Shown: in pieces, positions 1-5,859 of the stretch
Position numbering within the stretch: the stretch's first letter is position 1
Layout: each line of letters starts with the position of its first letter
Assembly (NCBI GenBank): GCA_003151655.1
Contig: PLYB01000001.1
Coordinates: 255 to 9,484, forward strand
Length of the DNA stretch: 9,230 nucleotides
Source: Gallionellaceae bacterium
GTDB lineage: Bacteria; Pseudomonadota; Gammaproteobacteria; Burkholderiales; Gallionellaceae
Direction of reading: 5' to 3'
Position numbers and translations under genes: made by a program
Notes under the pieces: model-generated
Databases searched by the model: none
What the model saw: the letters and a program-made list of their open reading frames with translations, nothing else
What the model was told of the DNA's origin: nothing

Positions 1-3
1 CGG

Positions 4-465
4 CTAGTCGTTGCTAACCCCGTAAGGGTTTCCATGAATGTCGGTGAGCCCCATCATCGGTGAACCATTCACGTTGAAACGACGACGTGGCGATGCGGGT
101 GATGAGTCTGTGGATTGATTAAAACTGGAAGCTCCATATTTATGTGTTTTTACTTGGCCATAGTACATCCAATCTCTAAATAGAGAACCCAGTGAAACCA
201 TTACAATCATTTCCAGTGAAAATGCCATTGCCACAGTATGCGCAGCGTCAGAATATGTAGTGACGAAATAATAAAACAGCCCCGCAATGAATGACCATAT
301 CGCAGTCCACACCAATGCTTGTTCAATCGAAAGAAAGATTTTTTCTCTCTTACCCTTGGACTGAAACTCTTCCCTCTTTTTGTTCATTGGGTTCGATACC
401 GCTTTAAATGCTTTAAAGCCTACCAATGTAAAAATACTAACCCCTAAAATAACCAATATTTTCAT
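4..465 (-). CDS. Small multi-pass membrane protein, unknown function
   Basis: A complete 153-residue ORF that I do not recognise. Three hydrophobic stretches are visible: residues about 2-17 (ILVILGVSIFTLVGF), about 47-69 (a Trp/Phe/Tyr-rich segment) and about 75-96. A strongly basic and charged loop (NKKREEFQSKGKREK) separates the first two. The C-terminal third is polar, rich in Ser, Asn and Gly, with an RRRF patch. This suggests an inner-membrane protein with a soluble tail. The start is well supported: AAGAGG lies about 6 nt before the ATG, and a minus-strand promoter is visible at 517-544. It is transcribed divergently from the gene at 769. The first hydrophobic stretch could be a signal anchor. 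No catalytic motif is evident. Confidence 0.65.
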   Translation of the reverse strand: MKILVILGVSIFTLVGFKAFKAVSNPMNKKREEFQSKGKREKIFLSIEQALVWTAIWSFIAGLFYYFVTTYSDAAHTVAMAFSLEMIVMVSLGSLFRDWMYYGQVKTHKYGASSFNQSTDSSPASPRRRFNVNGSPMMGLTDIHGNPYGVSND

Positions 466-516
466 GACAACCTCTTACTTTACGTTGAATTTGCCAGACC
501 AACTTTCTTATGAATA

Positions 517-544
517 ATTATACTCACTAAGAAAATAAATGCAA
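517..544 (-). promoter_or_regulatory. Sigma-70-like promoter for the membrane-protein gene
   Basis: Read on the minus strand, TTGCAT (539-544) is followed after 16 nt by a perfect TATAAT (517-522). Transcription would begin near 510, giving a leader of about 45 nt before the ATG at 465. The -10 match is perfect. The -35 matches only in its first three bases. Sequence inspection only. Confidence 0.45.
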
Positions 545-606
545 GCTACGATGTAGGCAAAACATACCAATAATATAAATAATGTCCACATAGAGGACTA
601 ACAGCC

Positions 607-635
607 TTGACAAAAGAAAAATACAGGATTATCTT
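607..635 (+). promoter_or_regulatory. Possible sigma-70 promoter for the 769 gene cluster
   Basis: A perfect -35 hexamer TTGACA (607-612) is followed after 17 nt by TATCTT (630-635, four of six consensus bases). It would leave an untranslated leader of about 125 nt before the ATG at 769. A second -10-like TATTAT (733-738) lies closer but has no convincing -35. Apart from these and the minus promoter, nothing else is visible in the 466-768 gap. Confidence 0.35.
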
Positions 636-768
636 GGCGACATTGAAATGCGTCATCTTGTTCTCATGCATCGTTGCTAAGTGGCTAAATGCTATTTGAG
701 ATTTTCAATAGGTGACGCAAATGATAAGTAGGTATTATCACGGAATCTTTCTCTACATCTAACCTTGT

Positions 769-1656
769 ATGATAGATACTCTTCAGGTTTCGACTTCGAC
801 AAATAGTGATGGCTCTTTCGGTACGAAATGGCAGTGGTCACGCGACAATACTAACGGTGCGTTACACAGGGGAAACATTACCACCGTGCTTAACGTGCCA
901 GACAAGCTTGATCGAGAGATATTGGCGGAGTTGTCGGCAATCCATTATTTGCTTGAAAAAAGACGCCTTGGCGCTGATAACAGTATCGGCCACTTAAAAG
1001 TCAGATTTTCATGCGGTGCGATCAAAAAGGCGTTAGCGAAGGGCGCGCTGAAAAAAGGTGACATTGGAAAAACTGATAAAGCTAGCGTTGCAAGCTGGGC
1101 CGATTTTTTAGCCACCAAGTATTTCGAGGCTCAATTTGAAATATCCAAATGGGTAGAGCCGGAACTCGAACAAGGCGAACAGTATGAATTGACCGTGTAT
1201 CAAAAGCCGACCGTGCCGATTTTTGCAAAAATCCTTGAAGGCGATTTGTTGATCACTCGCCATTCTATGTACCGCCTTATTGGGAGAATTTTGTCACCGC
1301 ACAGCAGGGATTGCGAGGATGACATTAGCGATGTTCCAGATGCGCGCTGGACTGTTGCATGGAAACGATTAGAAAAGATTTTCACATCTGATTCACATCT
1401 CAAACGTGCGGAAATTGTGGATGCAGCATGGAAGCACATTGTTGCTAAATATAAGTGTGAACCAATATTCTTGTCTGATTCAGCCAATAAAGCAGTGTTT
1501 GTGGTCAAAATGGATCGAGGTCTTTATACTCTTCTAACTGTGCTACGCGACGATATATACAACACATCTTTGAAAAGACCACCTGTACTATTTGGTGATA
1601 AGTTGGTTAATTGGCACACCGCAGAGGCGATCAAGGCGAGGAAAAATAATGTCTGA
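769..1656 (+). CDS. Hypothetical protein, 295 aa, possible RNase H-like fold
   Basis: A complete ORF not assigned to a known family. The N-terminal half has an order that loosely resembles the RNase H fold: strand (IDTLQVSTSTNSDG), strand, strand (GNITTVLNV), helix with Glu residues (REILAELSAIHYLLEK), strand (HLKVRFSC), helix (GAIKKALAKGALKKG). The canonical catalytic Asp set is not clear, so this is only a fold guess. The C-terminal half holds a Trp-rich segment (ARWTVAWKRLEKIF) and an alternating hydrophobic stretch (AVFVVKMDRGLYTLLTVL). An in-frame TAA at 760-762 rules out any upstream start. No Shine-Dalgarno is visible before ATG 769, which is unusual beside its neighbours. Its stop overlaps a 27-aa ORF by 8 nt, and it probably heads the cluster running to 2840. 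Confidence 0.6.
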   Translation: MIDTLQVSTSTNSDGSFGTKWQWSRDNTNGALHRGNITTVLNVPDKLDREILAELSAIHYLLEKRRLGADNSIGHLKVRFSCGAIKKALAKGALKKGDIGKTDKASVASWADFLATKYFEAQFEISKWVEPELEQGEQYELTVYQKPTVPIFAKILEGDLLITRHSMYRLIGRILSPHSRDCEDDISDVPDARWTVAWKRLEKIFTSDSHLKRAEIVDAAWKHIVAKYKCEPIFLSDSANKAVFVVKMDRGLYTLLTVLRDDIYNTSLKRPPVLFGDKLVNWHTAEAIKARKNNV

Positions 1657-1732
1657 AACACAAAAACCATTCTGTGTCGTATGGAGCCTTAAACTTCTCA
1701 AAAGCTTTTGGCCGCACCAGAGAAAAGGATAG
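1649..1732 (+). CDS. Possible 27-aa small ORF bridging two genes
   Basis: The ATG at 1649 overlaps the stop of the 295-aa gene by 8 nt and is preceded by GAGG with an ideal 7-nt spacer. The frame ends with TAG at 1730-1732, five nucleotides before the ATG of the HTH gene. The peptide begins MSETQKPFCVVWSLK and ends FWPHQRKG: basic, with two Trp and no membrane segment. The strong ribosome binding site and exact fit into the gap suggest either a true small protein or a coupling leader that carries ribosomes to the next gene. The C-terminal codons look less protein-like, so it could also be the start of a longer protein cut by a frameshift. No homolog is recalled. Confidence 0.35.
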   Translation: MSETQKPFCVVWSLKLLKSFWPHQRKG

Positions 1733-1737
1733 GGGTA

Positions 1738-1956
1738 ATGACAGGCCATGAATTCGCCGCCGCCGTTAAGGCCGCCGGCTACACGCAGAAACGTTTTGCC
1801 GAATTGCTTGGCGTACATAGGCATACTGTGGGTGAGAGATATGCTGCGGATGTTGTAGAGCCGTACTGGGTGTATGCGCTGGCAGGCCTGATCGCTGGTA
1901 ATGCTGCGAGCGTAGTAGCGGAACTTGTCGGTAAGATCGACGAAGAGGGGCAATAA
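1738..1956 (+). CDS. Small helix-turn-helix DNA-binding protein (72 aa)
   Basis: Predicted XRE/Cro-type DNA-binding protein. Residues 15-35 (YTQKRFAELLGVHRHTVGERY) form a classic helix-turn-helix: Q-x-x-x-A-x-x-x-G-V-x-x-x-T-V spacing, with Gly at the turn and a recognition helix beginning near His27. The preceding helix (MTGHEFAAAVKAAG) and following helix (YWVYALAGLIAG) complete a compact single-domain fold, and the C-terminus is acidic. An upstream TTG at 1708 would extend the frame by ten residues. ATG 1738 is preferred because AGGGG lies just before it and the domain begins here. It sits between the 295-aa gene and the NERD gene on the same strand, so it may regulate this cluster. The perfect inverted repeat at 2020-2047 is a candidate operator for it (inference). 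Confidence 0.75.
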   Translation: MTGHEFAAAVKAAGYTQKRFAELLGVHRHTVGERYAADVVEPYWVYALAGLIAGNAASVVAELVGKIDEEGQ

Positions 1957-2019
1957 TTGTATGCTAAACCTACAACACGGCTTGCACATGTCGGTATGTT
2001 GGACTAGCATGGCTTAATT

Positions 2020-2047
2020 CCGTCGTTAATGTGGACATTAACGACGG
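2020..2047. promoter_or_regulatory. Perfect 13-bp inverted repeat before the NERD gene (operator or RNA hairpin)
   Basis: The left arm CCGTCGTTAATGT (2020-2032) and right arm ACATTAACGACGG (2035-2047) are exact reverse complements separated by GG. No T-run follows, so it is not a standard terminator. The right arm touches the ribosome binding site (GGAG, 2050-2053) of the NERD gene. As DNA it is an ideal dimer operator. As RNA it would form a hairpin abutting the ribosome binding site and could limit translation. The alternative GTG start at 2031 falls inside it and is therefore unlikely. Confidence 0.7.
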
Positions 2048-2060
2048 GTGGAGTGAAATG

Positions 2061-2840
2061 ATGACAAACACATACTTGTTTTTAGCGGCAGTATTTTTTT
2101 CAATTGCCGCTTTGCTGCTCAAGAGATTCCGTGTAAATCATACTGCAATGGCAGGTACGGATACTCAGTCCGTGCGCCCATCTCTGCGCACCATATTTCC
2201 TCAAAACAAAGCAAGAGTCGTCAAACTCACCGACCATGGCTTGCATATGATCACTAATGTGAACGAGAAAATCATCGCTGCCGAAAGAGTAATTGAACAG
2301 CAGAAGAAAATAATTTCAACGCTAATGGTCGATAAGACCAAAGTCACTGCCGGGATTGCTGGTGAGAAAACTGTTTCTGAATTCTTTCTGCGTGCGCTTG
2401 ATAACAGGTGGACGGTAATAGAAGGCTTCTTAGGTGGTAAGGGTGAGATTGATTTTGTTCTTATTGGGCCTCTTGGTGTGTTTGCTATTGAAGTCAAAAA
2501 CCGCAATGGCGTGGTGAGTTGCAATGGTGACGAATGGATGCTTACAAGGCCAAATGGCGAGCCTGTAGAGATCAAAGATAACGGTGGAAGATCTCCCTCA
2601 CAACAGATCACAGAAACGGCTACATGGCTGGAAGACGAACTGCGCAAGGTTGGTTATAACGTGCGCATTCCAAAGGCGGTTATCTTGGCACACCCCAAAG
2701 CTGGTTTGGGCGCTATTGCCAATTTGAGCGTTGATTCGTTAATGAAACTTGGTTCGACAGCCGAGTTTAAAAAATATTTGTCACTTGGTACTCCGTTGTC
2801 GGCGGAGCAAATTGCCGGGATCTCTTTGGCTTTGCGGTAA
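2061..2840 (+). CDS. Membrane-anchored NERD-domain (nuclease-related) protein
   Basis: Predicted restriction-endonuclease-fold nuclease of the NERD family, tethered to the membrane. From ATG 2061 (259 aa), residues about 4-20 are a hydrophobic anchor followed by KRFR. Residues about 65-92 form a helical, Glu/Lys-rich linker. The NERD domain spans about 98-210. Visible core residues are Glu102 (AGEKTVSEFFL), Asp131 (GEIDFVLIGPLGVF) and Glu144-x-Lys146 (AIEVKN), with the typical later SPSQQ motif in a helix. This preserves the PD-(D/E)XK pattern D...ExK, so it should be active. GGAG sits 7 nt before ATG 2061 and only 4 nt before the adjacent ATG 2058; the in-frame GTG 2031 lies in the inverted repeat. 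NERD proteins are commonly linked to DNA processing and, in several contexts, to plasmid or phage defence; the substrate here is unknown. Confidence 0.85.
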   Translation: MTNTYLFLAAVFFSIAALLLKRFRVNHTAMAGTDTQSVRPSLRTIFPQNKARVVKLTDHGLHMITNVNEKIIAAERVIEQQKKIISTLMVDKTKVTAGIAGEKTVSEFFLRALDNRWTVIEGFLGGKGEIDFVLIGPLGVFAIEVKNRNGVVSCNGDEWMLTRPNGEPVEIKDNGGRSPSQQITETATWLEDELRKVGYNVRIPKAVILAHPKAGLGAIANLSVDSLMKLGSTAEFKKYLSLGTPLSAEQIAGISLALR

Positions 2841-2917
2841 TGGTAGGTATTGAATAAGCTTCAAAATTATCCAAAGGAATCAATATGAGTTTAAAACGCA
2901 CTTCAAATCAATATTTT

Positions 2918-2960
2918 ACTATCCGCATAGCACTTTATTAGCTATAGTGTAATAACTATC
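2918..2960. promoter_or_regulatory. Possible operator region of the toxin-antitoxin operon
   Basis: The AT-rich leader before the antitoxin gene carries three ACTAT boxes: ACTATC at 2918-2923, its reverse complement ATAGT at 2944-2948, and ACTATC at 2955-2960. The last two form an inverted pair with a 6-nt spacer. TATAGT (2943-2948) matches the -10 consensus in five of six bases, so repressor binding would cover the promoter. No good -35 is visible. Autorepression by the antitoxin is typical of type II systems; this site assignment is inferred. Confidence 0.3.
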
Positions 2961-2982
2961 TTATATTGAGTGTTGCTAAATC

Positions 2983-3438
2983 ATGCTTAATCTTATTGCT
3001 CCCCAAAGCCTGAAAGACTTAGTTGAAGCAAACGCTATTCGCCAGGCCACGGTTGTGGCCGACAATGATGTTTTTAAAATTACCGTGAAATACGGCATGG
3101 TTGAACGAGTGGTATCTGTGCGCACTCGCGAAGGACAAATCAAAGAGCGCGTTTTTACCTCTTTGGATGCCGTTGCGCGCTTTATGAGGGAAAAAGTGCA
3201 TCTCGCTCAATACGAGGTTAACGCGGCTAATTTCCAGCCAGCAACAAAACGAACCAAGCGGCCGGACACGTCGAACCGGTTAAAGGAAGCTCATGCAGCT
3301 CTATCGCGCAGCGAATGGTTAACACAGAAGGTGGGCGCATCCCGTGAAGGCATAAAAGACGGCAGCAATCCATTGATCTCACCGGCAGACTGGGAGCAGA
3401 TTCGTGCAAATAAAAGGGCGCAACGTGACACAGCATGA
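2983..3438 (+). CDS. ParC-family partition-associated protein / PaaA2-like antitoxin
   Basis: Probable antitoxin of a type II module. The N-terminal part (about 1-90: LIAPQSLKDLVEANAIRQA, then VVADNDVFKITVKYGMVERVVSVR and a VARFMREKVHLAQYEVNAANF segment) matches my memory of the plasmid/ICE 'ParC family partition-associated' proteins: an S-L-x-D-L-V-x-A-x-A motif, a strand pair containing YGM-x-ER, and a conserved x-F/Y-E-V-[DN]-A-A-N/D-F. The tail (about 95-151) resembles the toxin-neutralising segment of PaaA2-type antitoxins: LKEAH...W...V, then D...NPLIS...W..I...K. It is basic and probably disordered when free. The gene overlaps the toxin start by four bases (ATGA), the usual antitoxin-first arrangement. 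Family assignment is from remembered sequence pattern, not a search. The N-terminal domain presumably dimerises and binds the operator. Confidence 0.7.
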   Translation: MLNLIAPQSLKDLVEANAIRQATVVADNDVFKITVKYGMVERVVSVRTREGQIKERVFTSLDAVARFMREKVHLAQYEVNAANFQPATKRTKRPDTSNRLKEAHAALSRSEWLTQKVGASREGIKDGSNPLISPADWEQIRANKRAQRDTA

Positions 3439-3710
3439 AGCAAATCATGCGGACACAAAGCTACCGTGATGATCTCGACGCGATTGAGGCTTTTATCGCA
3501 CAGGACAAGCCGCAAGCTGGCGTGGACATGTGGCTACTCATTGATGACCAGGTGCAACAGTTGGCCGACCCGGTATTTACGTGCCGTCCCGGTTTAGTGG
3601 CCGGCACCGTCGAGCTGGTGGCACACCCTAATTACATTGTGATCCTGGAAGAAGATGCAACGACAATAACCGCATTAAACGTGGTGCATGCCAGAAAGAA
3701 ATACCCATAA
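3435..3710 (+). CDS. RelE/ParE-superfamily toxin (plasmid stabilisation)
   Basis: A 91-residue protein of normal RelE/ParE size. It opens with the family's two-helix hairpin (SYRDDLDAIEAFIAQDKPQAGVDMWLLIDDQVQQL), continues with strands (VFTCRPG...GTVELVAHPNYIVILEE) and ends with ITALNVVHARKKYP, equivalent to the canonical v-l-x-V-x-H-x-x-R-x-[WY]-P end of ParE-like toxins. Such toxins either poison gyrase (ParE) or cut ribosome-bound mRNA (RelE); the sequence does not settle which. The usual Arg of the central GTREL motif is Val here (GTVEL), which may affect activity. Translation is coupled to the antitoxin through the ATGA overlap. ATG 3447 (MRTQ...) is an alternative start. Confidence 0.85.
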   Translation: MKQIMRTQSYRDDLDAIEAFIAQDKPQAGVDMWLLIDDQVQQLADPVFTCRPGLVAGTVELVAHPNYIVILEEDATTITALNVVHARKKYP

Positions 3711-3712
3711 AT

Positions 3713-3889
3713 ATGAAACCCACTATCGAAGAAGAAATCAAAGATATTTTTTTCCGCTTCCTGCAGGAGGAGCCGGCACGGTGCGTCGGTTTTCTGGATG
3801 GCCTGGTGGCGGCGGGGGCGATCAACGGCGAACAGCGCGATGAGCTGATCGAAGCCAATCCTGAGTTAAGCAAATATCTTTATGGCTAG
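3713..3889 (+). CDS. 58-aa third protein of the toxin-antitoxin operon
   Basis: A complete short ORF beginning two nucleotides after the toxin stop. The peptide starts MKPTIEEEIKDIFFRFLQEE and ends ELIEANPELSKYLYG. It is acidic, predicted nearly all helical, with two amphipathic helices separated by a Gly/Ala turn (DGLVAAGAINGEQ); GAINGEQRDEL resembles a compact helix-capping loop. GC-rich third positions in its middle (CTG GTG GCG GCG GGG GCG) match a coding origin. There is no strong Shine-Dalgarno, consistent with coupling to toxin translation. It is not recognised. Possible roles include a toxin chaperone, a second antitoxin or an unrelated passenger, none of which the sequence proves. 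Confidence 0.6.
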   Translation: MKPTIEEEIKDIFFRFLQEEPARCVGFLDGLVAAGAINGEQRDELIEANPELSKYLYG

Positions 3890-3907
3890 CTAACGGCAAC
3901 TCTCACT

Positions 3908-4342
3908 ATGACTATTTCAGTTCGGATATTTATTATGACTTCAGACGACACTTTATATCGGGTTGTCGGCACAAAGTTTACTGCGATGATCAACGATCCA
4001 GAAAACCATCCGCTACTGCGCTTCGCCGGTCAACGAGTCCGCATGGCAGAAGCAATCGTTGAACTTGATAATCGCGCACCAAGTGGAATTTATCGACTCT
4101 TGTTTGGAATGCTCAGATTCGATGACCATGGAATGTTGGATATCAAGACTTTAATGCGCCAGAATTTCGCGCTTTTTGAAGCATTCAACGAACAACAAGC
4201 GACCAGTGGCGCAGTTATTGATGCTGAAAGCCGTTTTGTTGCACAAGGTGGCCGGTGGCAGCCAACACCAGCAGTAGAGTACCGCATTCGCCAAGCTGCT
4301 CTTGGAAAAGCTGTATGCAAACGCTTGAATGTAGAAGCGTGA
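3908..4342 (+). CDS. Hypothetical protein, 144 aa
   Basis: A complete ORF of unknown family, soluble, with mixed alpha/beta character. Recognisable local features are YRVVGTKFTAMINDPENHPLLRF near the start, a hydrophobic helix (SGIYRLLFGMLRF) in the middle, and a basic C-terminus (YRIRQAALGKAVCKRL). No catalytic motif or membrane segment is apparent. The start is uncertain: ATG 3908 has no Shine-Dalgarno, and ATG 3935 (MTSDDTLYR...) is an equally plausible start, preceded only by a weak GGA. It follows the TA operon by 18 nt on the same strand and could be cotranscribed with it. Confidence 0.6.
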   Translation: MTISVRIFIMTSDDTLYRVVGTKFTAMINDPENHPLLRFAGQRVRMAEAIVELDNRAPSGIYRLLFGMLRFDDHGMLDIKTLMRQNFALFEAFNEQQATSGAVIDAESRFVAQGGRWQPTPAVEYRIRQAALGKAVCKRLNVEA

Positions 4343-4441
4343 GGATGGCAATGTTAGTGAGATATAATTTGTGCTGACAGGTGTGTGAATTTCAATAGTG
4401 TACAGAACGTCGAACACAATTATATAAATATGGAAAAATGT

Positions 4442-4741
4442 ATGACCTTAACAAAAGCAGAACTGGTAGATTTATTGTTTGAAAAAGTTGGTTTGAATAA
4501 GCGTGAAGCCAAAAATTTCGTTGAATCATTTTTTGAGGAAATCAGCACTCAGCTCGAAGGGAACGTGAGCGTCAAGCTCTCCGGTTTTGGTAACTTCCAA
4601 TTGCGTGATAAGGCACCGCGTCCCGGGCGAAATCCAAAGACTGGCGAGGACGTTCCAATCACGGCACGACGCGTAGTCACTTTTCACCCCAGTCAGAAAC
4701 TCAAAGGTTTAGTTGAGAAGTACGATGGAAAGTCTCAATAA
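4442..4741 (+). CDS. ihfA: Integration host factor subunit alpha
   Basis: A full-length 99-residue IHF-alpha, the same length as the E. coli protein. IHF binds the minor groove and bends DNA sharply as a heterodimer with IHF-beta, assisting recombination, replication and transcription. Diagnostic segments are MTLTKAELVDLLFEKVGLNKREAK, the body VKLSGFGNFQLRDK, the DNA-intercalating arm RPGRNPKTGED with the key Pro at position 65, and the flank PITARRVVTFHPSQKLK. The frame is open further upstream (to a GTG at 4385), but family length and the GGA before ATG 4442 fix the start here. Normally ihfA follows pheT; neither pheT nor a MerR-type neighbour is present, so this is a displaced or supernumerary copy. 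All expected DNA-contact residues appear intact, suggesting it is functional. Confidence 0.95.
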   Translation: MTLTKAELVDLLFEKVGLNKREAKNFVESFFEEISTQLEGNVSVKLSGFGNFQLRDKAPRPGRNPKTGEDVPITARRVVTFHPSQKLKGLVEKYDGKSQ

Positions 4742-4896
4742 TGATGGTCTGTATAAGGATTGGGACGGAATGAGGTTGTAGTGGGTGACGTGGTCGGTTT
4801 TTTTGACTCAACCAGCAGCAACGGAGCGGTCAGGTCATTCGTCTCATCGACAAAACAGTCCATTTCTCTGATGGTAGCAGCAATGGCAAGTTGCTA

Positions 4897-4981
4897 ATAC
4901 CTTCCTGCTCAGAGTGGTTGATGCTCACACCGTTGAGCAAAATGTGATTGAAATTACGCAAGTCGATTGAGGGAACGTGTA
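4897..4981. repeat. Imperfect direct repeat, copy 1
   Basis: An 85-nt block that recurs at 5777-5859 with 9 substitutions and two single-base gaps (about 87% identity). It begins ATACCTTCC, contains the invariant cores GAGTGGTTGATG and ACCGTTGAGCA, and ends GGAACGTGTA. It lies in the 293-nt stretch 4742-5034, which otherwise holds no convincing gene. The two copies bracket the DUF6904-like gene. It does not show the inverted core sites of an integron attC. Confidence 0.8.
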
Positions 4982-5034
4982 TTTGCCAGCAGCAGGGCAG
5001 ACAGCGCAAGAAGTAGAACACTAACGGAGTTACC

Positions 5035-5673
5035 ATGCTCAATTATGAACTGACACCGAATCACACTGGATTCGTCTTATGGGGCGATTACGCCACACTG
5101 AAAAAGCTTCAGGAATTTGTCTACAAAGTGGTGGAGGAAAGCATCCTTATTGAAGACAAGGAAGGCTTCATTCTGGGCTTGGCCTATGACGCGCGCAAGG
5201 CGTTTCAAGGAGAACGTAGAGAAAGTCATGTGGACAACGACGGTGATCAAAACAAGATATTCGGTGTGGAAGTTCTCTGGCCGGTGATCCTGATTCAAGT
5301 CGGCGTTTTGCGCCATGCTATGGCATTTATGATATGCAATCGTCTCGATCAGGCAACCATGTTCGAGCTCGAACATGTAGTCGAGTTGGCAGCGCGTGCG
5401 GCGATACCGAGTACTGCCGACGAAATCATCCACTCTATGTACCAGATTGGAACCATGCCTTACCAGCATATCGATGCCGTTCTCAATAGCCGGTGTTGCT
5501 ACTTCATTGAATTGCCCGCCCAACAAAGAATGTCCCTCCTGCCGAAGTTGATGGAAACCTTTAATCCGATGTACGATTTTCTTGCAAAACAGAACCACGT
5601 AAAGCGACCCGCAATTATTTCACCGGACGCGTTTGCCGAAGGTGATCGCGAGTGGCCGGATTTCGATTGGTAG
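5035..5673 (+). CDS. DUF6904-like protein of unknown function
   Basis: A 212-aa soluble protein. The opening LNYELTPNHTGFVLWGDYATLKKLQEF and the following GLAYDARKAFQGER...V, then FGVEVLWPVILIQVGVLRHAM, match my recollection of the DUF6904 family pattern (x-TPNHTG-x-x-x-x-GDY, y-D-x-R-x-A-x-x-G-x-R, N/E-V-LWP-x-x-L). The second half is helical, with a possible strand at NSRCCYFIEL, and ends in an acidic tail rich in Asp, Glu and Trp (EGDREWPDFDW). No enzymatic motif is evident. GGAG stands six nucleotides before the ATG, a good binding site. The gene is alone on its strand, bracketed by the two direct repeats, and converges with the metallopeptidase gene. Family name is from memory only; no function is known to me. 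Confidence 0.7.
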   Translation: MLNYELTPNHTGFVLWGDYATLKKLQEFVYKVVEESILIEDKEGFILGLAYDARKAFQGERRESHVDNDGDQNKIFGVEVLWPVILIQVGVLRHAMAFMICNRLDQATMFELEHVVELAARAAIPSTADEIIHSMYQIGTMPYQHIDAVLNSRCCYFIELPAQQRMSLLPKLMETFNPMYDFLAKQNHVKRPAIISPDAFAEGDREWPDFDW

Positions 5674-5776
5674 GCTTGCCGAATTGCCTGTCACTCAATG
5701 TCGAATTGATAAATAACTACAAGACACGTCACCCCGTTTAATGACATTGCAGCGAGGCAATGAGTGAGTTACGTCT

Positions 5777-5859
5777 ATACCTTCCAGCACGGAGTGGTTG
5801 ATGCCGATACCGTTGAGCAGAATGTGATTAAAATTACGCAAGGCGATTAGGAACGTGTA
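5777..5859. repeat. Imperfect direct repeat, copy 2
   Basis: The second copy of the block at 4897-4981, offset by 880 nt in the same orientation. Its last 13 nt run into the 3' end of the minus-strand metallopeptidase gene, whose final residues (TRS) and stop codon are therefore encoded by repeat sequence. Apart from this repeat, nothing is visible in the 173-nt interval 5674-5846 between the two convergent genes. Confidence 0.8.

Noticed and set aside
1588..2010. 140-codon minus-strand frame opposite the HTH gene
   Set aside because: It is antisense to the end of the 295-aa gene and the whole HTH gene, which have better starts and a recognisable domain; its own sequence has no recognisable motif.
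2201..2647. 148-codon minus-strand frame opposite the NERD gene
   Set aside because: Antisense to a clear NERD domain; low-complexity serine-rich sequence typical of a shadow frame.
2885..2941. 18-codon ORF with AAGGAA before its ATG, upstream of the antitoxin
   Set aside because: A fair ribosome binding site, but very short and lying across the presumed operator/promoter region; chance is likely.
4785..4812. Seven-T run after ihfA as a Rho-independent terminator
   Set aside because: No stable GC-rich stem precedes the T run on the plus strand.
4781..4897. GTG-initiated 38-codon plus frame after ihfA (GDVVGFFDSTSSNG...)
   Set aside because: GAGG precedes it, but it is short, ends in the direct repeat, and other frames in the same stretch look equally protein-like, so no frame is favoured; possibly gene debris.
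4897..4981. Direct repeats as integron attC sites
   Set aside because: Cassette-like arrangement, but the paired GTTRRRY/RYYYAAC core sites and a conserved inverted structure are missing; the one small stem (GCTCA/TGAGC) in copy 1 is not kept in copy 2.
5077..5598. 173-codon minus-strand frame opposite the DUF6904-like gene
   Set aside because: The plus-strand frame has a good ribosome binding site and a recognised N-terminal pattern; the antisense frame has neither.
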